DNA from: Gemmatimonadota bacterium
Lineage (GTDB): Bacteria; Latescibacterota; UBA2968; UBA8231
Assembly: GCA_002712305.1 (NCBI GenBank)
Contig: PATE01000028.1
Span: forward strand, 11,159-42,154
DNA: 30,996 nucleotides
Direction of reading: 5' to 3'
Shown here: one piece after another, positions 23,116 to 30,988 of the stretch
Numbering within the stretch: the first letter of the stretch is position 1
Layout of the letters: each line of letters begins with the position of its first letter
Notes under the pieces: generated by a model
Seen by the model: only the letters and a program-made list of their open reading frames with translations
Databases searched by the model: none
Told to the model about the DNA's origin: nothing
Translations under genes and position numbers: made by a program

Positions 23116-24309
23116 TTAGCAGCAGTCATCCGGGCCACAGGCGGCATCGGTGGTGGCGTTGTAGCCCACACCCTTGGTCTCACGCGGATCTCTCACCGCC
23201 ACATGCCCGTTGCCCGCGGAATGTTCCACCGGCACACTGCAGTCGAAGGGTATCGGTTCTGTGACCGCTTCAAGAGGTTCGACGGCCTCGAAATAGGCGG
23301 CGTAAGGCTCCTTGGTCAGGATGTCGAAGGTTTTGCGACACACGGCCACCCGCTCGCCCCGGTGGTAAACATGACCATCGTCATCCCTGGCTTCGCTGAA
23401 CGGGCCGCGATAGATCACCGCTTCATTGTGATCCCAGCACGCGCCCTGCCTGCCCTTCCAGGCGGTGACGGTGACCGAACGGAATTCGATTCCCTCCACC
23501 GTGCGCCACGGTGTGGCGTCGCGCTTGACCATCTCCACGCCATAGAAACCCGCGTCGACGAAGGCCTGCAGGAAGGCGCTCTCTTCCATGGCCCCCGAGA
23601 TGCAGCCACTCCACAATTCGGGATCAGCTTTCAGGTGTTCAGGCACCGGTTCGTCGGCGACGATATCACTGATTGCAGCACGGCCACCTCGTCGAAGGAC
23701 CCGGAAGATCTCACCGAACAACTGTGTTTTTTCTGTATCGGAGACCAGATTCAGAACACAATTGCTCAAGACCAGATCGACGGCGTCGTCTTCCACGAGG
23801 GGGGTTTCCCGCCTCATGGCGGTGACCTGTGCCTCGTAACGCTCGAGGGAAGCCGAGTCGGTGACAGGATTGTTCAGCAGCCACTGTTCCAGGGCACCAC
23901 GATTCAGCCCCAGATCCTGAATACGTCCCTTGCGGAATTCCACATTGTCGTGCCCGATCGAGGCGGCCAGATCACTCTGGTGGCGACGGGCCAGTGCCAG
24001 CATGTCGTCGTTCATGTCGACTCCGATGACGCGGCCTTGAGCTCCAACGATCTGTGAGGCGATGTAGCAGATCTTTCCACCGCCCGAGCCAAGGTCGAGA
24101 ACGGTGTCGTCCTCCCGTGCGAAGGCAGATGGATCACCACAGCCGTAATCCTTCTCGAGAATCTCGTCGGGTAGAATCTTGAGATACTGCGGGTCATAGT
24201 CGACGGGACAGCACAATAGCGCCTCCGGCGCTTCGGCGGCGGCAGAGTATCGTTGCCGTACACTCTCGGTTACTGCAGAGACGTCATCGACAGGCAAAGT
24301 CGTCGTCAT
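23116..24309 (-). CDS. arsM: ArsM-type arsenite S-adenosylmethyltransferase
   Basis: 397 aa. SAM-binding motif VLDLGSGGGKICYIA (about 70-84) and VIGVDMNDDMLALAR. All three arsenite-binding cysteines of ArsM appear in their usual contexts: YGCGDP (C57), SNCVLNLV (C184) and LWSGCISGA (C236). Additional cysteines occur in LLCCPVDYDP and in the C-terminal CGPDDCC. The protein is longer than typical ArsM because of a C-terminal extension (about 270-397) with YRGPF and RGERVAVCRKTF. ATG 24309 has AGGA 7 nt upstream. It would methylate As(III) using SAM; a related metalloid or other thiophilic substrate is possible. It follows the PiT gene by 14 bp and precedes the radical SAM gene. Confidence 0.8.
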   Translation of the reverse strand: MTTTLPVDDVSAVTESVRQRYSAAAEAPEALLCCPVDYDPQYLKILPDEILEKDYGCGDPSAFAREDDTVLDLGSGGGKICYIASQIVGAQGRVIGVDMNDDMLALARRHQSDLAASIGHDNVEFRKGRIQDLGLNRGALEQWLLNNPVTDSASLERYEAQVTAMRRETPLVEDDAVDLVLSNCVLNLVSDTEKTQLFGEIFRVLRRGGRAAISDIVADEPVPEHLKADPELWSGCISGAMEESAFLQAFVDAGFYGVEMVKRDATPWRTVEGIEFRSVTVTAWKGRQGACWDHNEAVIYRGPFSEARDDDGHVYHRGERVAVCRKTFDILTKEPYAAYFEAVEPLEAVTEPIPFDCSVPVEHSAGNGHVAVRDPRETKGVGYNATTDAACGPDDCC

Positions 24310-24323
24310 GGGTATTCCTGTAG

Positions 24324-24821
24324 TCAGTTCGTTAGAAAAATCGTTGTCAGATGATAAATGATCACAGCGCACGCCGCACCGATGGGCAGGGTAATCAGCC
24401 AAGCGCCGAGGATGGCAAAGATCATACGAGCGTGTCCACCCCCGCTGCTGGCGCCGATGCCAAACAGAGCGCCGCAGGACAAATGGGTCGTCGAAACGGG
24501 AACACCAAACTTCGAGGCCCCCAGCACGAGGAAACTGGTCACCAGATTTGCCGCCAGGCCCTGTCCCTCGTTCAATTCGGTAATGTCCTTCGACATGACC
24601 CGCGCCACGCGGCGGGCGGAGAGCAGACCGCCTATGCCCATGACTGTGGCGATGGCGAGAATAAGCCACTGCTGATGGGTGACGGCCAGACTGGTGCCGA
24701 TCAGCAGGACGCCGGCGATCTTGGGTGTGTCGTTCATGCCTCGCGCGAAACTGACCAGCAGCCCGCTGAGACAGTGGAGTACACCGATCCCATCCACGGC
24801 AGAGATGCCGATCGTGGACAA
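24324..24821 (-). pseudogene. C-terminal half of a disrupted PiT-family phosphate transporter
   Basis: 165 aa containing the second PiT repeat: SFARGMNDTPKIAGVLLIG (signature GMNDTPK), GLAANLVTSFLVLGASKFGVPVSTTHLSCGAL and terminal membrane helices. It is in the same frame as the preceding fragment and separated from it only by the amber codon TAG at 24840-24842, seven codons before a possible TTG restart at 24821. The break falls in the soluble loop between the two homologous halves. It could be translated separately, reached by suppression, or be dead. Confidence 0.75.
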
Positions 24822-24839
24822 CGGCCCCGTCGCGCAGGA

Positions 24840-25430
24840 CTACTCACTGCCCACACGCAGACCAGCCACGGGGGCCCGGAATCCGCGCTGACTCGTGTTC
24901 TGTTCGGTGATCGTCGCGACCCGAGTTGCTCCGGCGGACCCGCGTCCTGGCTGGAGGGCCAGTTCAGCAGCCACTTCAGGATTAGGCTCAATACAGAGAC
25001 AGTCGTCAGCCTCCAACTGCCAATGTCGCCACAGAAAGCGACCGATGGTGTACAAGGCGGCGGCTAGACTCGTAGCCAGCAAGGGGCTGACTACCAGAGG
25101 AAGGGCGAAGGCTGTGCCCAGGCGTGCCGCGTCGATTGAACCGGCCGAGAGACCGCCACCCACGAGGGCACCGATCAAGGCATAGGTCGTCGAAATCGGC
25201 ACGCCAAGCCGAGTGGCCAGCAGAACGGTCAGGGCGGCGCCGCCGGCGACGGCGACGGGGAAAGTACCCATCGAAAGGACGGCCGGATCGACCAGACCCT
25301 TCCCGGAGAAGGCGCGAACCAACTGATCAGCGACGAAGATGGCGGCTATTGACCCTAACCAGGTCGCCGCCGTGGCGCCGATCAGCGCCGTCCGGTAAGA
25401 GAGGACGCCACTCCCATAGAGGGTAGCCAC
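24840..25430 (-). pseudogene. N-terminal half (main part) of a disrupted PiT-family phosphate transporter
   Basis: 196 aa starting VATLYGSGVLSYRTALIGAT, the sequence that follows NDNFK in PiT proteins, then FSGKGLVDPAV, LATRLGVPISTTYALIGALVGGG (the conserved PxSTThA region), two further helices and a basic/acidic central loop ending at TAG (24840-24842). The GTG that opens this frame at 25430 is really an internal codon: the signature just upstream lies in another frame. PiT proteins import phosphate with H+ or Na+ and can also carry arsenate. Confidence 0.75.
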
Positions 25431-25585
25431 TTCTTGAAGTTGTCGTTGGCCCCGTTGGCATAGGTGAGGAAAACCACACCGATGGCGACGGCTATGAAGA
25501 GCTCGGAGAGCGCGAAGTCTTCCTCACGGCGAGAGTCGGTTCCAGGCAGAAAGAAAGGACGGATGCTGCCACGGAGGGATGTCCG
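25430..25585 (-). pseudogene. 5' remnant of the PiT phosphate transporter in a shifted frame
   Basis: In the frame upstream of 25430 the sequence reads ELFIAVAIGVVFLTYANGANDNFKK, whose first helix and GANDNFK signature belong to the PiT N-terminus. The family then needs a shift of one base (one base lost near 25430-25435) to continue as VATLYGSG. No in-frame ATG, GTG or TTG is found between the RidA stop (25599) and the helix; only ATT, ATC or CTG codons are available, so the start is unclear or a further lesion lies here. Confidence 0.6.
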
Positions 25586-25598
25586 TGAAATACTCCCC

Positions 25599-25988
25599 TC
25601 AACTGCAGATGGCGTTGACCTCGACCTCGATCAGCATGGCTGGATCGATGAGGGCCGCCACTTCAACTATCGTCGTCGCCGGCGGATGGGCAGCGAACAC
25701 CTCAGCATGGGCGCGTCCAAAAGCCGACCACTGTGAGATGTCGGTGACATACATCCGGGTTCGCATGACGTCCGCCGCACCAGCGCCGAGCTCCTGCAGG
25801 GCAGACAGGGCGATTTCCAGACACCGCCTGGCCTGTTCGTAGCCATCTCCCGGCGCGTGAACCCCGCCGCCCTCCGCGACGGGGGCCGTGCCCGACACGC
25901 TGATGTGGTTTCCTGCACGAACCGCCCGGCAGTAGCCGACCTTGGACTCCCACTCAGCGCCACTGTGGACACGCCGGACTCCGCTCAA
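25599..25988 (-). CDS. RidA-family protein (imine/enamine deaminase-like)
   Basis: About 129 aa. It matches the Rid family from VHSGAEWESKVGYCRAVRAGNHISVSGTAPV through ALSALQELGAGAADVMRTRMYVTDISQW (with the substrate-binding Arg) to IEVEVNAICS. RidA proteins hydrolyse reactive enamines/imines made by amino-acid lyases and oxidases. The start is taken as TTG at 25988, overlapping the aldolase stop in a TTGA arrangement, since the residues just before VHSG have no other start codon. Neighbouring FAD amino-acid oxidase and aldolase genes fit a role in handling imine products. Confidence 0.85.
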   Translation of the reverse strand: MSGVRRVHSGAEWESKVGYCRAVRAGNHISVSGTAPVAEGGGVHAPGDGYEQARRCLEIALSALQELGAGAADVMRTRMYVTDISQWSAFGRAHAEVFAAHPPATTIVEVAALIDPAMLIEVEVNAICS

Positions 25989-26770
25989 CCCTCGATCTCT
26001 TTGCGCAGGGCTTCGCCGTTGTCCTTCCACCAATCGTGCAGAATGTTCACATCCGTGCCGATGCAGAAGTGGGTCACGCCCATATCGAGATAGTACTTCG
26101 CCTGGTCAGGGTGTCCGATCTCTGCCCGGGGTTGCACACCGGCGGCTAGGGATGCCTCGATGACGCGCTTCTCCACCGCTTTGACCTCTGGCGTTCCCCA
26201 TTCACCCGCCTTGCCGATACTCATCGAATAATCGGCCGGACCCCACTGAATCATGTCTACGCCGGGCACGGCAAGGATCTCGTCAAGCTGCTCCACGGCA
26301 CCCTTCTTCTCGATCATCAGCACGACGACGATATCTCGAAGGGCCTGCACATAGGCGGGTGAGCCGCCGTATCCCATATAGGTGAAGCGTCGGGTGGCCA
26401 CGCCGTAGGTGCCCTTGTCTTCCGGTGTTTCCGGTCGTGCAATGCCGACGCACTCCTTGGCGTCTTCCACGTGACGGCTGTCGGAGAACAGGACCGATTG
26501 AAAGCCAGACCCGATGGCGCGCGATGCGATCCAGGAGCGCGGCTCCTGTTCGACCTTGATCATCGTGCCCAGGTCATGGAGTTCAGCGGCGCGACAGAAA
26601 TCATCGAAGGAATACAGGTCATAGGCGCCATATTCGGCGACGAACTCGACGTAGTCGTAGCAGCCCGTCAGGGCGAGGGCCTCCACGACATTGGGCCAGG
26701 TCGTATGAACGTGTGTGCCGAGTGTCGGTTTTCCGGCATCTAGCAGTTGGCGAAGCTTGTTGGGTCGGAT
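25985..26770 (-). CDS. HpcH/HpaI-family aldolase with apparent ATC start
   Basis: About 261 aa if begun at ATC 26770-26768. Family motifs: GKPTLGTHVHTTWPNVVEAL, YVEFVAEYGAYDL, MIEKKGAVEQLDEI (metal-binding Glu), DMIQWGPADYSMSIG (metal-binding Asp) and a C-terminal GVTHFCIGTDVNIL. These class II aldolases reversibly cleave 2-keto-hydroxy acids to pyruvate and an aldehyde using a divalent metal. The frame has no ATG, GTG or TTG between the expected start and GTG 26686, which would remove about 28 residues including the conserved GTHVH region. The sequence reads IRPNKLRQLLDAGKPTLGT, where homologs usually begin M-R-x-N-K. It precedes and overlaps the RidA gene. Confidence 0.82.
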   Translation of the reverse strand: MRPNKLRQLLDAGKPTLGTHVHTTWPNVVEALALTGCYDYVEFVAEYGAYDLYSFDDFCRAAELHDLGTMIKVEQEPRSWIASRAIGSGFQSVLFSDSRHVEDAKECVGIARPETPEDKGTYGVATRRFTYMGYGGSPAYVQALRDIVVVLMIEKKGAVEQLDEILAVPGVDMIQWGPADYSMSIGKAGEWGTPEVKAVEKRVIEASLAAGVQPRAEIGHPDQAKYYLDMGVTHFCIGTDVNILHDWWKDNGEALRKEIEG

Positions 26771-26776
26771 GGGGTG

Positions 26777-26781
26777 TCTCC
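26777..26781 (-). promoter_or_regulatory. Ribosome-binding site before the ATC start of the aldolase
   Basis: On the minus strand GGAGA is followed by 6 bases and then ATC (26770-26768), exactly where the aldolase family normally starts with ATG. The spacing is what is expected of a functional Shine-Dalgarno site and supports initiation at or near this codon. Confidence 0.55.
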
Positions 26782-26818
26782 GTTCGTCACAATGGGTCGG
26801 GGTTGGAAAAACTGGTGA

Positions 26819-27874
26819 TCAGGTGGCCAGCATCTTGAGACACACGGGCGAGGGCGTCTCAAGGACATCGCCCGTGGCCGTGAGTCCACCATCGTCGCCG
26901 ATACGAAACACCGGCACCGTGTTGGAATTCTGGCCGCCTGCATAAAGCCAGGTGCCACTCGGATCGAGGGCGAAGTTCCGCGGTGTGGAGGGCACGGGCT
27001 GGTGTCCCTTTGCCGTCAGTTTCCCCGCTCCGTCGACGGCGTAGACCGCAATCGAATCATGTCCGCGATTCGATCCATACAATGTGTGGCCGTCGGGCGA
27101 GATGTGAAGGTCGGCCGTGTGGGTCGTCTCCAAATACCCCTCTGGGATCGTCGAGATCTCCTGGATCTCATTCAACGTCCCCGCCGACTCGTTCCAGTCG
27201 TAGACGGTGATCGTATTGCCCATTTCGTTGATGACATAGGCCGTTTCGCGAGAGGGATGCACGGCAAAATGTCGAGGACCGCCACCGGGGGTCACCGTTC
27301 CTGCGCCGTGGTCGACGAGTTTTCCGGCGTCGAGATCGAGTCGATAGATCAGAACCTTGTCGAGGCCGAGATCGGCGCAGAAGGCATAGCCGTTGGAGGG
27401 ATCGATGTTGATCGAGTGAGCATGGGGCTCTTTCTGGCGCGCCTCATCGACGCTGGATCCCTCGTGTTGTTTGAAGTCGGCCATCTCGCCCAGGGAACCA
27501 TCTTCGCTGATGGGATGCATGGCCACCGAACCGCCCCCATAGTTCGCACTCAGTACGAAACGGCCCGTGGCATCGACCGTATTGTGGCAGGGCGACCCCC
27601 CTGCGGGCTGCAGATTGATAAAGCTCAGATCACCTGAATCGTGATCGATGGAAAAGGCACTGACGGCGCCACCTCCATCGTGCGTGTTGGTCTCGGACAC
27701 GGCGTAGAGATACTCGCCCGAGGGGTGCAGACTCAGATAGGAAGGAGAGTCTTCGCAGGCCGTCTTGCCGAGGATCGAGACGGCACCGGACGCGACGTCG
27801 ATTTCGCCGTGGTAGATGGCGGCGTCCTCACCGCGTGTATAGTTGCCGATGTAGACGAGCAGACGCTCAGCCAT
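26819..27874 (-). CDS. Lactonase, 7-bladed beta-propeller (6-phosphogluconolactonase-type)
   Basis: A protein of 351 aa made of repeated propeller blades: LVYIGNYTRGEDAAIYHGEID, SPSYLSLHPSGEYLYAVSET, GSPCHNTVDATGRFVLSANYGGG, PHAHSINIDPSNGYAFCADLG, GPRHFAVHPSRETAYVINEM, HTADLHISPDGHTLYGSNRG and TPRNFALDPSGTWLYAGGQ. This is the YbhE/Pgl-type lactonase family, which hydrolyses sugar lactones. It has no signal peptide. ATG 27874 has AGGAG about 12 nt upstream. It is followed after 48 bp by the aldolase gene and may open a lactone that feeds it; this is inference. Confidence 0.9.
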   Translation of the reverse strand: MAERLLVYIGNYTRGEDAAIYHGEIDVASGAVSILGKTACEDSPSYLSLHPSGEYLYAVSETNTHDGGGAVSAFSIDHDSGDLSFINLQPAGGSPCHNTVDATGRFVLSANYGGGSVAMHPISEDGSLGEMADFKQHEGSSVDEARQKEPHAHSINIDPSNGYAFCADLGLDKVLIYRLDLDAGKLVDHGAGTVTPGGGPRHFAVHPSRETAYVINEMGNTITVYDWNESAGTLNEIQEISTIPEGYLETTHTADLHISPDGHTLYGSNRGHDSIAVYAVDGAGKLTAKGHQPVPSTPRNFALDPSGTWLYAGGQNSNTVPVFRIGDDGGLTATGDVLETPSPVCLKMLAT

Positions 27875-27977
27875 GGTGTCGATACACTCCTGATCGATGG
27901 GGAGTCAGTGGGCGGGGCAAAGTACGAAGCCCCCCCAGTAGCTACAAGCACCTGGAACTCCGGACAGGGGCTCGATT

Positions 27978-29273
27978 TCAGCCGAATCGGTCGGGATCAA
28001 GAAGTCGCAGATCATGAGGCTCGGTGGTGGCACCGGTCACCAGCTGGGCCGCCTTCTGTCCCGTCACCGCACCCAGGGAGATGCCGATCATGGCATGGCC
28101 CGCAGCGAGCACGAGATTCTGCCAGCGCTGCGGCCGCCCCAGCAGAGGCAAGCCGTCTGGTGTACACGGCCGCAAGCCCCGCCACACTTCCTCGACGATG
28201 AAGTCCTGTGGTTTCCACGAGGGCAGGTAGCGGGGAACAGATGCGGTCAAGGCATCCACACGGCGCTGGTTGATGGAGAAATCCATGCCCGCCAGTTCGA
28301 GGGTGCCGGCGAAGCGCACCCGCCGGGTCCCGTCGGGACCCGGTAGAGGCGTGACCCCCACGCGTGCTTCAGTCAGCATGAAGGGCACCTGTGGTGTATC
28401 GGTCGGCGCCTCGATGGTCACCGAATACCCCTTGGCAGGCTGAATAGGCACGGCCAGACCCAAGGCGGCCGTCAGCGCCGGCGTCCATGAGCCGGTGGCG
28501 ATGACGACTTCCCGCGGCTTGAACTGGCCGCGGGTGGTCCATACATCGCTGATTCGCTGACCGTCGAAGCGCCAATCCAACACCTCGGCGCCTTCGATGA
28601 TCGTCGCTCCTTCATCGCGGGCGGTCTTGCCGATGGCGGCCACACATTGAGCCGGTTCCAGATGACCATCGTCGGGGTAGTAGACGCCACCCACGACCTG
28701 GCAGTCCAAGCCACCGAGATGTTCTCGACACGCCGCCGGATCAAGGCGTTCGGTGAGCAGGCCCGCTTCGCCCACCTCCTCGGCTTCCTGACAGGCATCG
28801 GCGAATCCCTGTTCGGTCTCGCACAGCAAGACGCGCCCACGCTTGGCGTAGCCGAAGTCGAGTCCTTCTTCGGTCAGATCCGCATACAGGCTACGACTGC
28901 TCAGATGAAGATCACGCAGGACGGGGATGACCTGATGGACACGTTGGGGCGTTGCGGCACGCCAGAAGCGCCACAGCCAGCTTGCCAGTTCACGATCGAG
29001 GCGGGGTTTGATGTAGAAGGGACTCGCCGGATTGAACATCCATCGAAGGCCCTGCCGAATGGCGGCAGGTTCGGCGAGGGGCACCGAATGGGACGGTACG
29101 AGCAGCCCCGCATTGCCGTGAGAGCTGCCCGAGGCCAGGCGGTCCTTCTCCACGAGGGTGACCTCCACCCCCATGCGTCGAAGGTACAGGGCTGTGCAGA
29201 CACCCACGATCCCGCCTCCAACGACGAGTACGTCCGTGGACTGAGGTTGTCCGAGCAGATCGGTGCAACTCAT
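27978..29273 (-). CDS. FAD-dependent amino-acid oxidase/dehydrogenase (DadA-like)
   Basis: A protein of 431 aa. N-terminal dinucleotide fold STDVLVVGGGIVGVCTALYL (GxGxxG) with the acidic strand end TLVEKDRLASGSSHGNAG. The middle holds a substrate-binding sheet, and the C-terminus has EEVWRGLRPCTPDGLPLLGRP and NLVLAAGHAMIGISLGAVTG, hallmarks of DAO-fold D-amino-acid dehydrogenases and related glycine/hydroxyproline oxidases. It would oxidise an amino acid to an imino acid. ATG 29273 overlaps the upstream zinc-ribbon stop (ATGA). The 103-bp gap to the lactonase gene shows nothing notable. Confidence 0.88.
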   Translation of the reverse strand: MSCTDLLGQPQSTDVLVVGGGIVGVCTALYLRRMGVEVTLVEKDRLASGSSHGNAGLLVPSHSVPLAEPAAIRQGLRWMFNPASPFYIKPRLDRELASWLWRFWRAATPQRVHQVIPVLRDLHLSSRSLYADLTEEGLDFGYAKRGRVLLCETEQGFADACQEAEEVGEAGLLTERLDPAACREHLGGLDCQVVGGVYYPDDGHLEPAQCVAAIGKTARDEGATIIEGAEVLDWRFDGQRISDVWTTRGQFKPREVVIATGSWTPALTAALGLAVPIQPAKGYSVTIEAPTDTPQVPFMLTEARVGVTPLPGPDGTRRVRFAGTLELAGMDFSINQRRVDALTASVPRYLPSWKPQDFIVEEVWRGLRPCTPDGLPLLGRPQRWQNLVLAAGHAMIGISLGAVTGQKAAQLVTGATTEPHDLRLLDPDRFG

Positions 29274-29533
29274 TTTCGCCGCATCCCCCGCGTATAGAGC
29301 TTGCCGCCGATCACCTTGAAGGCCGGACCACCGCCCATCATCCGTTCACGGGCGAAGGTCTGACCGCATTTGGGGCAATCCAGAGCGCCTGCCGTGTGAT
29401 CCTCGGCGATTCGCTTCGGTCTAATCTTCACCAACGACCCCTCACCGCCCTTGTGGTATTTGTACAGAAGCCGGTTGCATCGGGCGCAGAAGATGGAGAT
29501 GGTGCGCACGTCGGCGGGCAGTCGTTCATTCAT
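29270..29533 (-). CDS. Small zinc-ribbon protein
   Basis: About 87 aa. FCARCNRLLYKYHKGGEGSL and LDCPKCGQTFARERMM supply two CxxC knuckles, as in zinc-ribbon proteins. The rest is basic (IRPKRIAEDH, KLYTRGMRRK). I do not recognise the family; it may bind nucleic acid or a protein partner. ATG 29533 is chosen because residues before it in the longer frame are unrelated and overlap the upstream membrane-protein gene. It overlaps the FAD oxidase start by 4 nt, an operon-like link that probably does not reflect shared function. Confidence 0.75.
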   Translation of the reverse strand: MNERLPADVRTISIFCARCNRLLYKYHKGGEGSLVKIRPKRIAEDHTAGALDCPKCGQTFARERMMGGGPAFKVIGGKLYTRGMRRK

Positions 29534-29541
29534 TTCCGCAA

Positions 29542-29940
29542 TCAGGATCCCGGTGTCGCCAATCGTGCACCGGCGTAGGCAGAAGGCAGAAACAGCAGGA
29601 TACCGATCACCGTGAACCACCATGGGTGAGGAACGGTGACGATATTCGAGACGCCACCCAGCATCATGACGCCACCTACCAGCAGACCATAGAACGGTCG
29701 TCCCACGATCCGCGCCGCCAGCCAGGCGCCAATGAAGGTGCCCATGGCCCAAGCGAGCAGGACCACGGCCAGGGCGCCCGTGGGCATCTGTTTCACAGCG
29801 ACGGCAAACCCCTCCGGGTCGCCATAGGGGTCGAGACCCTCGGGTGGGGGGTACATGGCGTGGCTGATCGACTCGAGCAAACCGATGGTGAGGGCGGAGA
29901 CGGCGATGCCGGCGATAACAGCCAGGAGGGCGCGAACCAT
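29542..29940 (-). CDS. Small four-helix membrane protein
   Basis: About 132 aa with four hydrophobic segments (ALLAVIAGIAVSALTIGLLES; ALAVVLLAWAMGTFIGAWLAA; FYGLLVGGVMMLGGVSNIVTV; WFTVIGILLFLPSAYAGARLA) and a polar first loop (MYPPPEGLDPYGDPEGF). ATG 29940 starts cleanly with the first helix; a longer frame upstream adds 30 unlikely residues. No known family was recognised. It is the first gene of the right block; the 202-bp gap upstream to the divergent epimerase holds no evident element beyond presumed promoters. Confidence 0.65.
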   Translation of the reverse strand: MVRALLAVIAGIAVSALTIGLLESISHAMYPPPEGLDPYGDPEGFAVAVKQMPTGALAVVLLAWAMGTFIGAWLAARIVGRPFYGLLVGGVMMLGGVSNIVTVPHPWWFTVIGILLFLPSAYAGARLATPGS

Positions 29941-30142
29941 GGGCGACTCACGGTGGATCAGTTGAGTGACGAGGGCGGCACACAGCGTACCGCCATGCGC
30001 GCAATCTACAACGGCCGGTGCGTCCGTCAACGACGAGGCTCAACGGTCCTCAGGCAGGTGGTCGTTGGGCCAGAATCTTTGAAGGCTTATCGTTTGACTC
30101 CATGACCCGAGATAAAGACCTCACGGCCCCGGCGACGTCGTC

Positions 30143-30988
30143 ATGAAGCGCGTCGTTGTGACCGGCGCTCAAGGCGGCACCGGTGGCAGTCTCGTTCGCG
30201 TGCTGCGCGACCATGGCTGGGATGTGACGGGTGTCGATCTGGCCATGCCCGGACCGACGGACTCCGGCTACAAGCGCGCCGATGTACTCGATGGCGTCGC
30301 TCTCAACGACCTGTTTGCCGGCGCTTATGGCGTTGTGCACTTCGGTAGTGTTCCGACAGACAACTTCACGTCGTGGACGGAGTGCTTCCGCAACGTGATG
30401 CAGGGCGGTTTCAACGTCCTGCAGGCCTGCGCCAATGTCGGTGTGGGACGCATCGTATTTGCCTCCAGCATGGAGGTTTACGGCGATCTCAAGCGTCAGC
30501 CTCGCCTGCCGATCACCGAAGGCAGCCCCCGCGTGCCTGGGTCAATCTACGGTTCGGCCAAGCGGATGCTTGAAGATCTGGCCGCCGACTACACCCGTTG
30601 GCACGGCATGGCCATTGCCGGTCTCCGTCTCGGTCGCATCATCTACGAGAATTCGTGGTCGTGGCGACTGCGTCCGCATACCGAGTCGCGCGCTGCCTGC
30701 GTGGATTGCTTGTGGAACTATGTCGATGCCCGCGACGTGGCCCGCGCCTGCCATCTGTGGCTCGCGTCAGAGCTTGAGGGCAGCCGTGTCTACAATCTGG
30801 CCGCCGACGATGTGTGCGTGGACGCGCCAGTGGCGGAGTTGCTCGCAGAGTTCTACCCGGATATGCCCATGGAAGAGAAACTGGACGAGTTCGAGACGCC
30901 GTTTCAGTCCAAAGCGATTCAGCGCGACCTGGGCTGGCATGCGCAGATCGGTTGGCGCGACATCCGCGCCGAGGCCGAAGGCCGGTGA
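30143..30988 (+). CDS. NAD-dependent epimerase/dehydratase
   Basis: A protein of 281 aa of the extended short-chain dehydrogenase type: VVVTGAQGGTGGSLVRVL (nucleotide-binding GxxGxxG), ASSMEVYG and the catalytic YGSAK (Tyr and Lys). The C-terminal region AGLRLGRIIY and YVDARDVARACHLWL resembles epimerases acting on nucleotide sugars and sugar-acid dehydrogenases (uronate-dehydrogenase-like). It should act in the cytoplasm with NAD. It lies alone on the plus strand at the right edge, followed by only 8 bases of window. Confidence 0.88.
   Translation: MKRVVVTGAQGGTGGSLVRVLRDHGWDVTGVDLAMPGPTDSGYKRADVLDGVALNDLFAGAYGVVHFGSVPTDNFTSWTECFRNVMQGGFNVLQACANVGVGRIVFASSMEVYGDLKRQPRLPITEGSPRVPGSIYGSAKRMLEDLAADYTRWHGMAIAGLRLGRIIYENSWSWRLRPHTESRAACVDCLWNYVDARDVARACHLWLASELEGSRVYNLAADDVCVDAPVAELLAEFYPDMPMEEKLDEFETPFQSKAIQRDLGWHAQIGWRDIRAEAEGR

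Noticed and set aside
22984-24057. Plus-strand open frame of 357 codons
   Set aside because: Antisense to the ArsM-type gene; no motif or ribosome-binding site supports it.
21260-24842. Reassignment of TAG as a sense codon, from in-frame ambers in pyrophosphatase and PiT
   Set aside because: TAG is the normal terminal stop of the GNAT, thiamine receptor and thiN genes, and the pyrophosphatase also needs a frameshift, so recoding is not supported.
25428-25441. Programmed -1 frameshift in PiT at the AAG AAG codons
   Set aside because: A -1 shift would give an uninterrupted product, but the heptamer is not slippery under the usual X XXY YYZ rule and no following stem was evident; a one-base loss is simpler.
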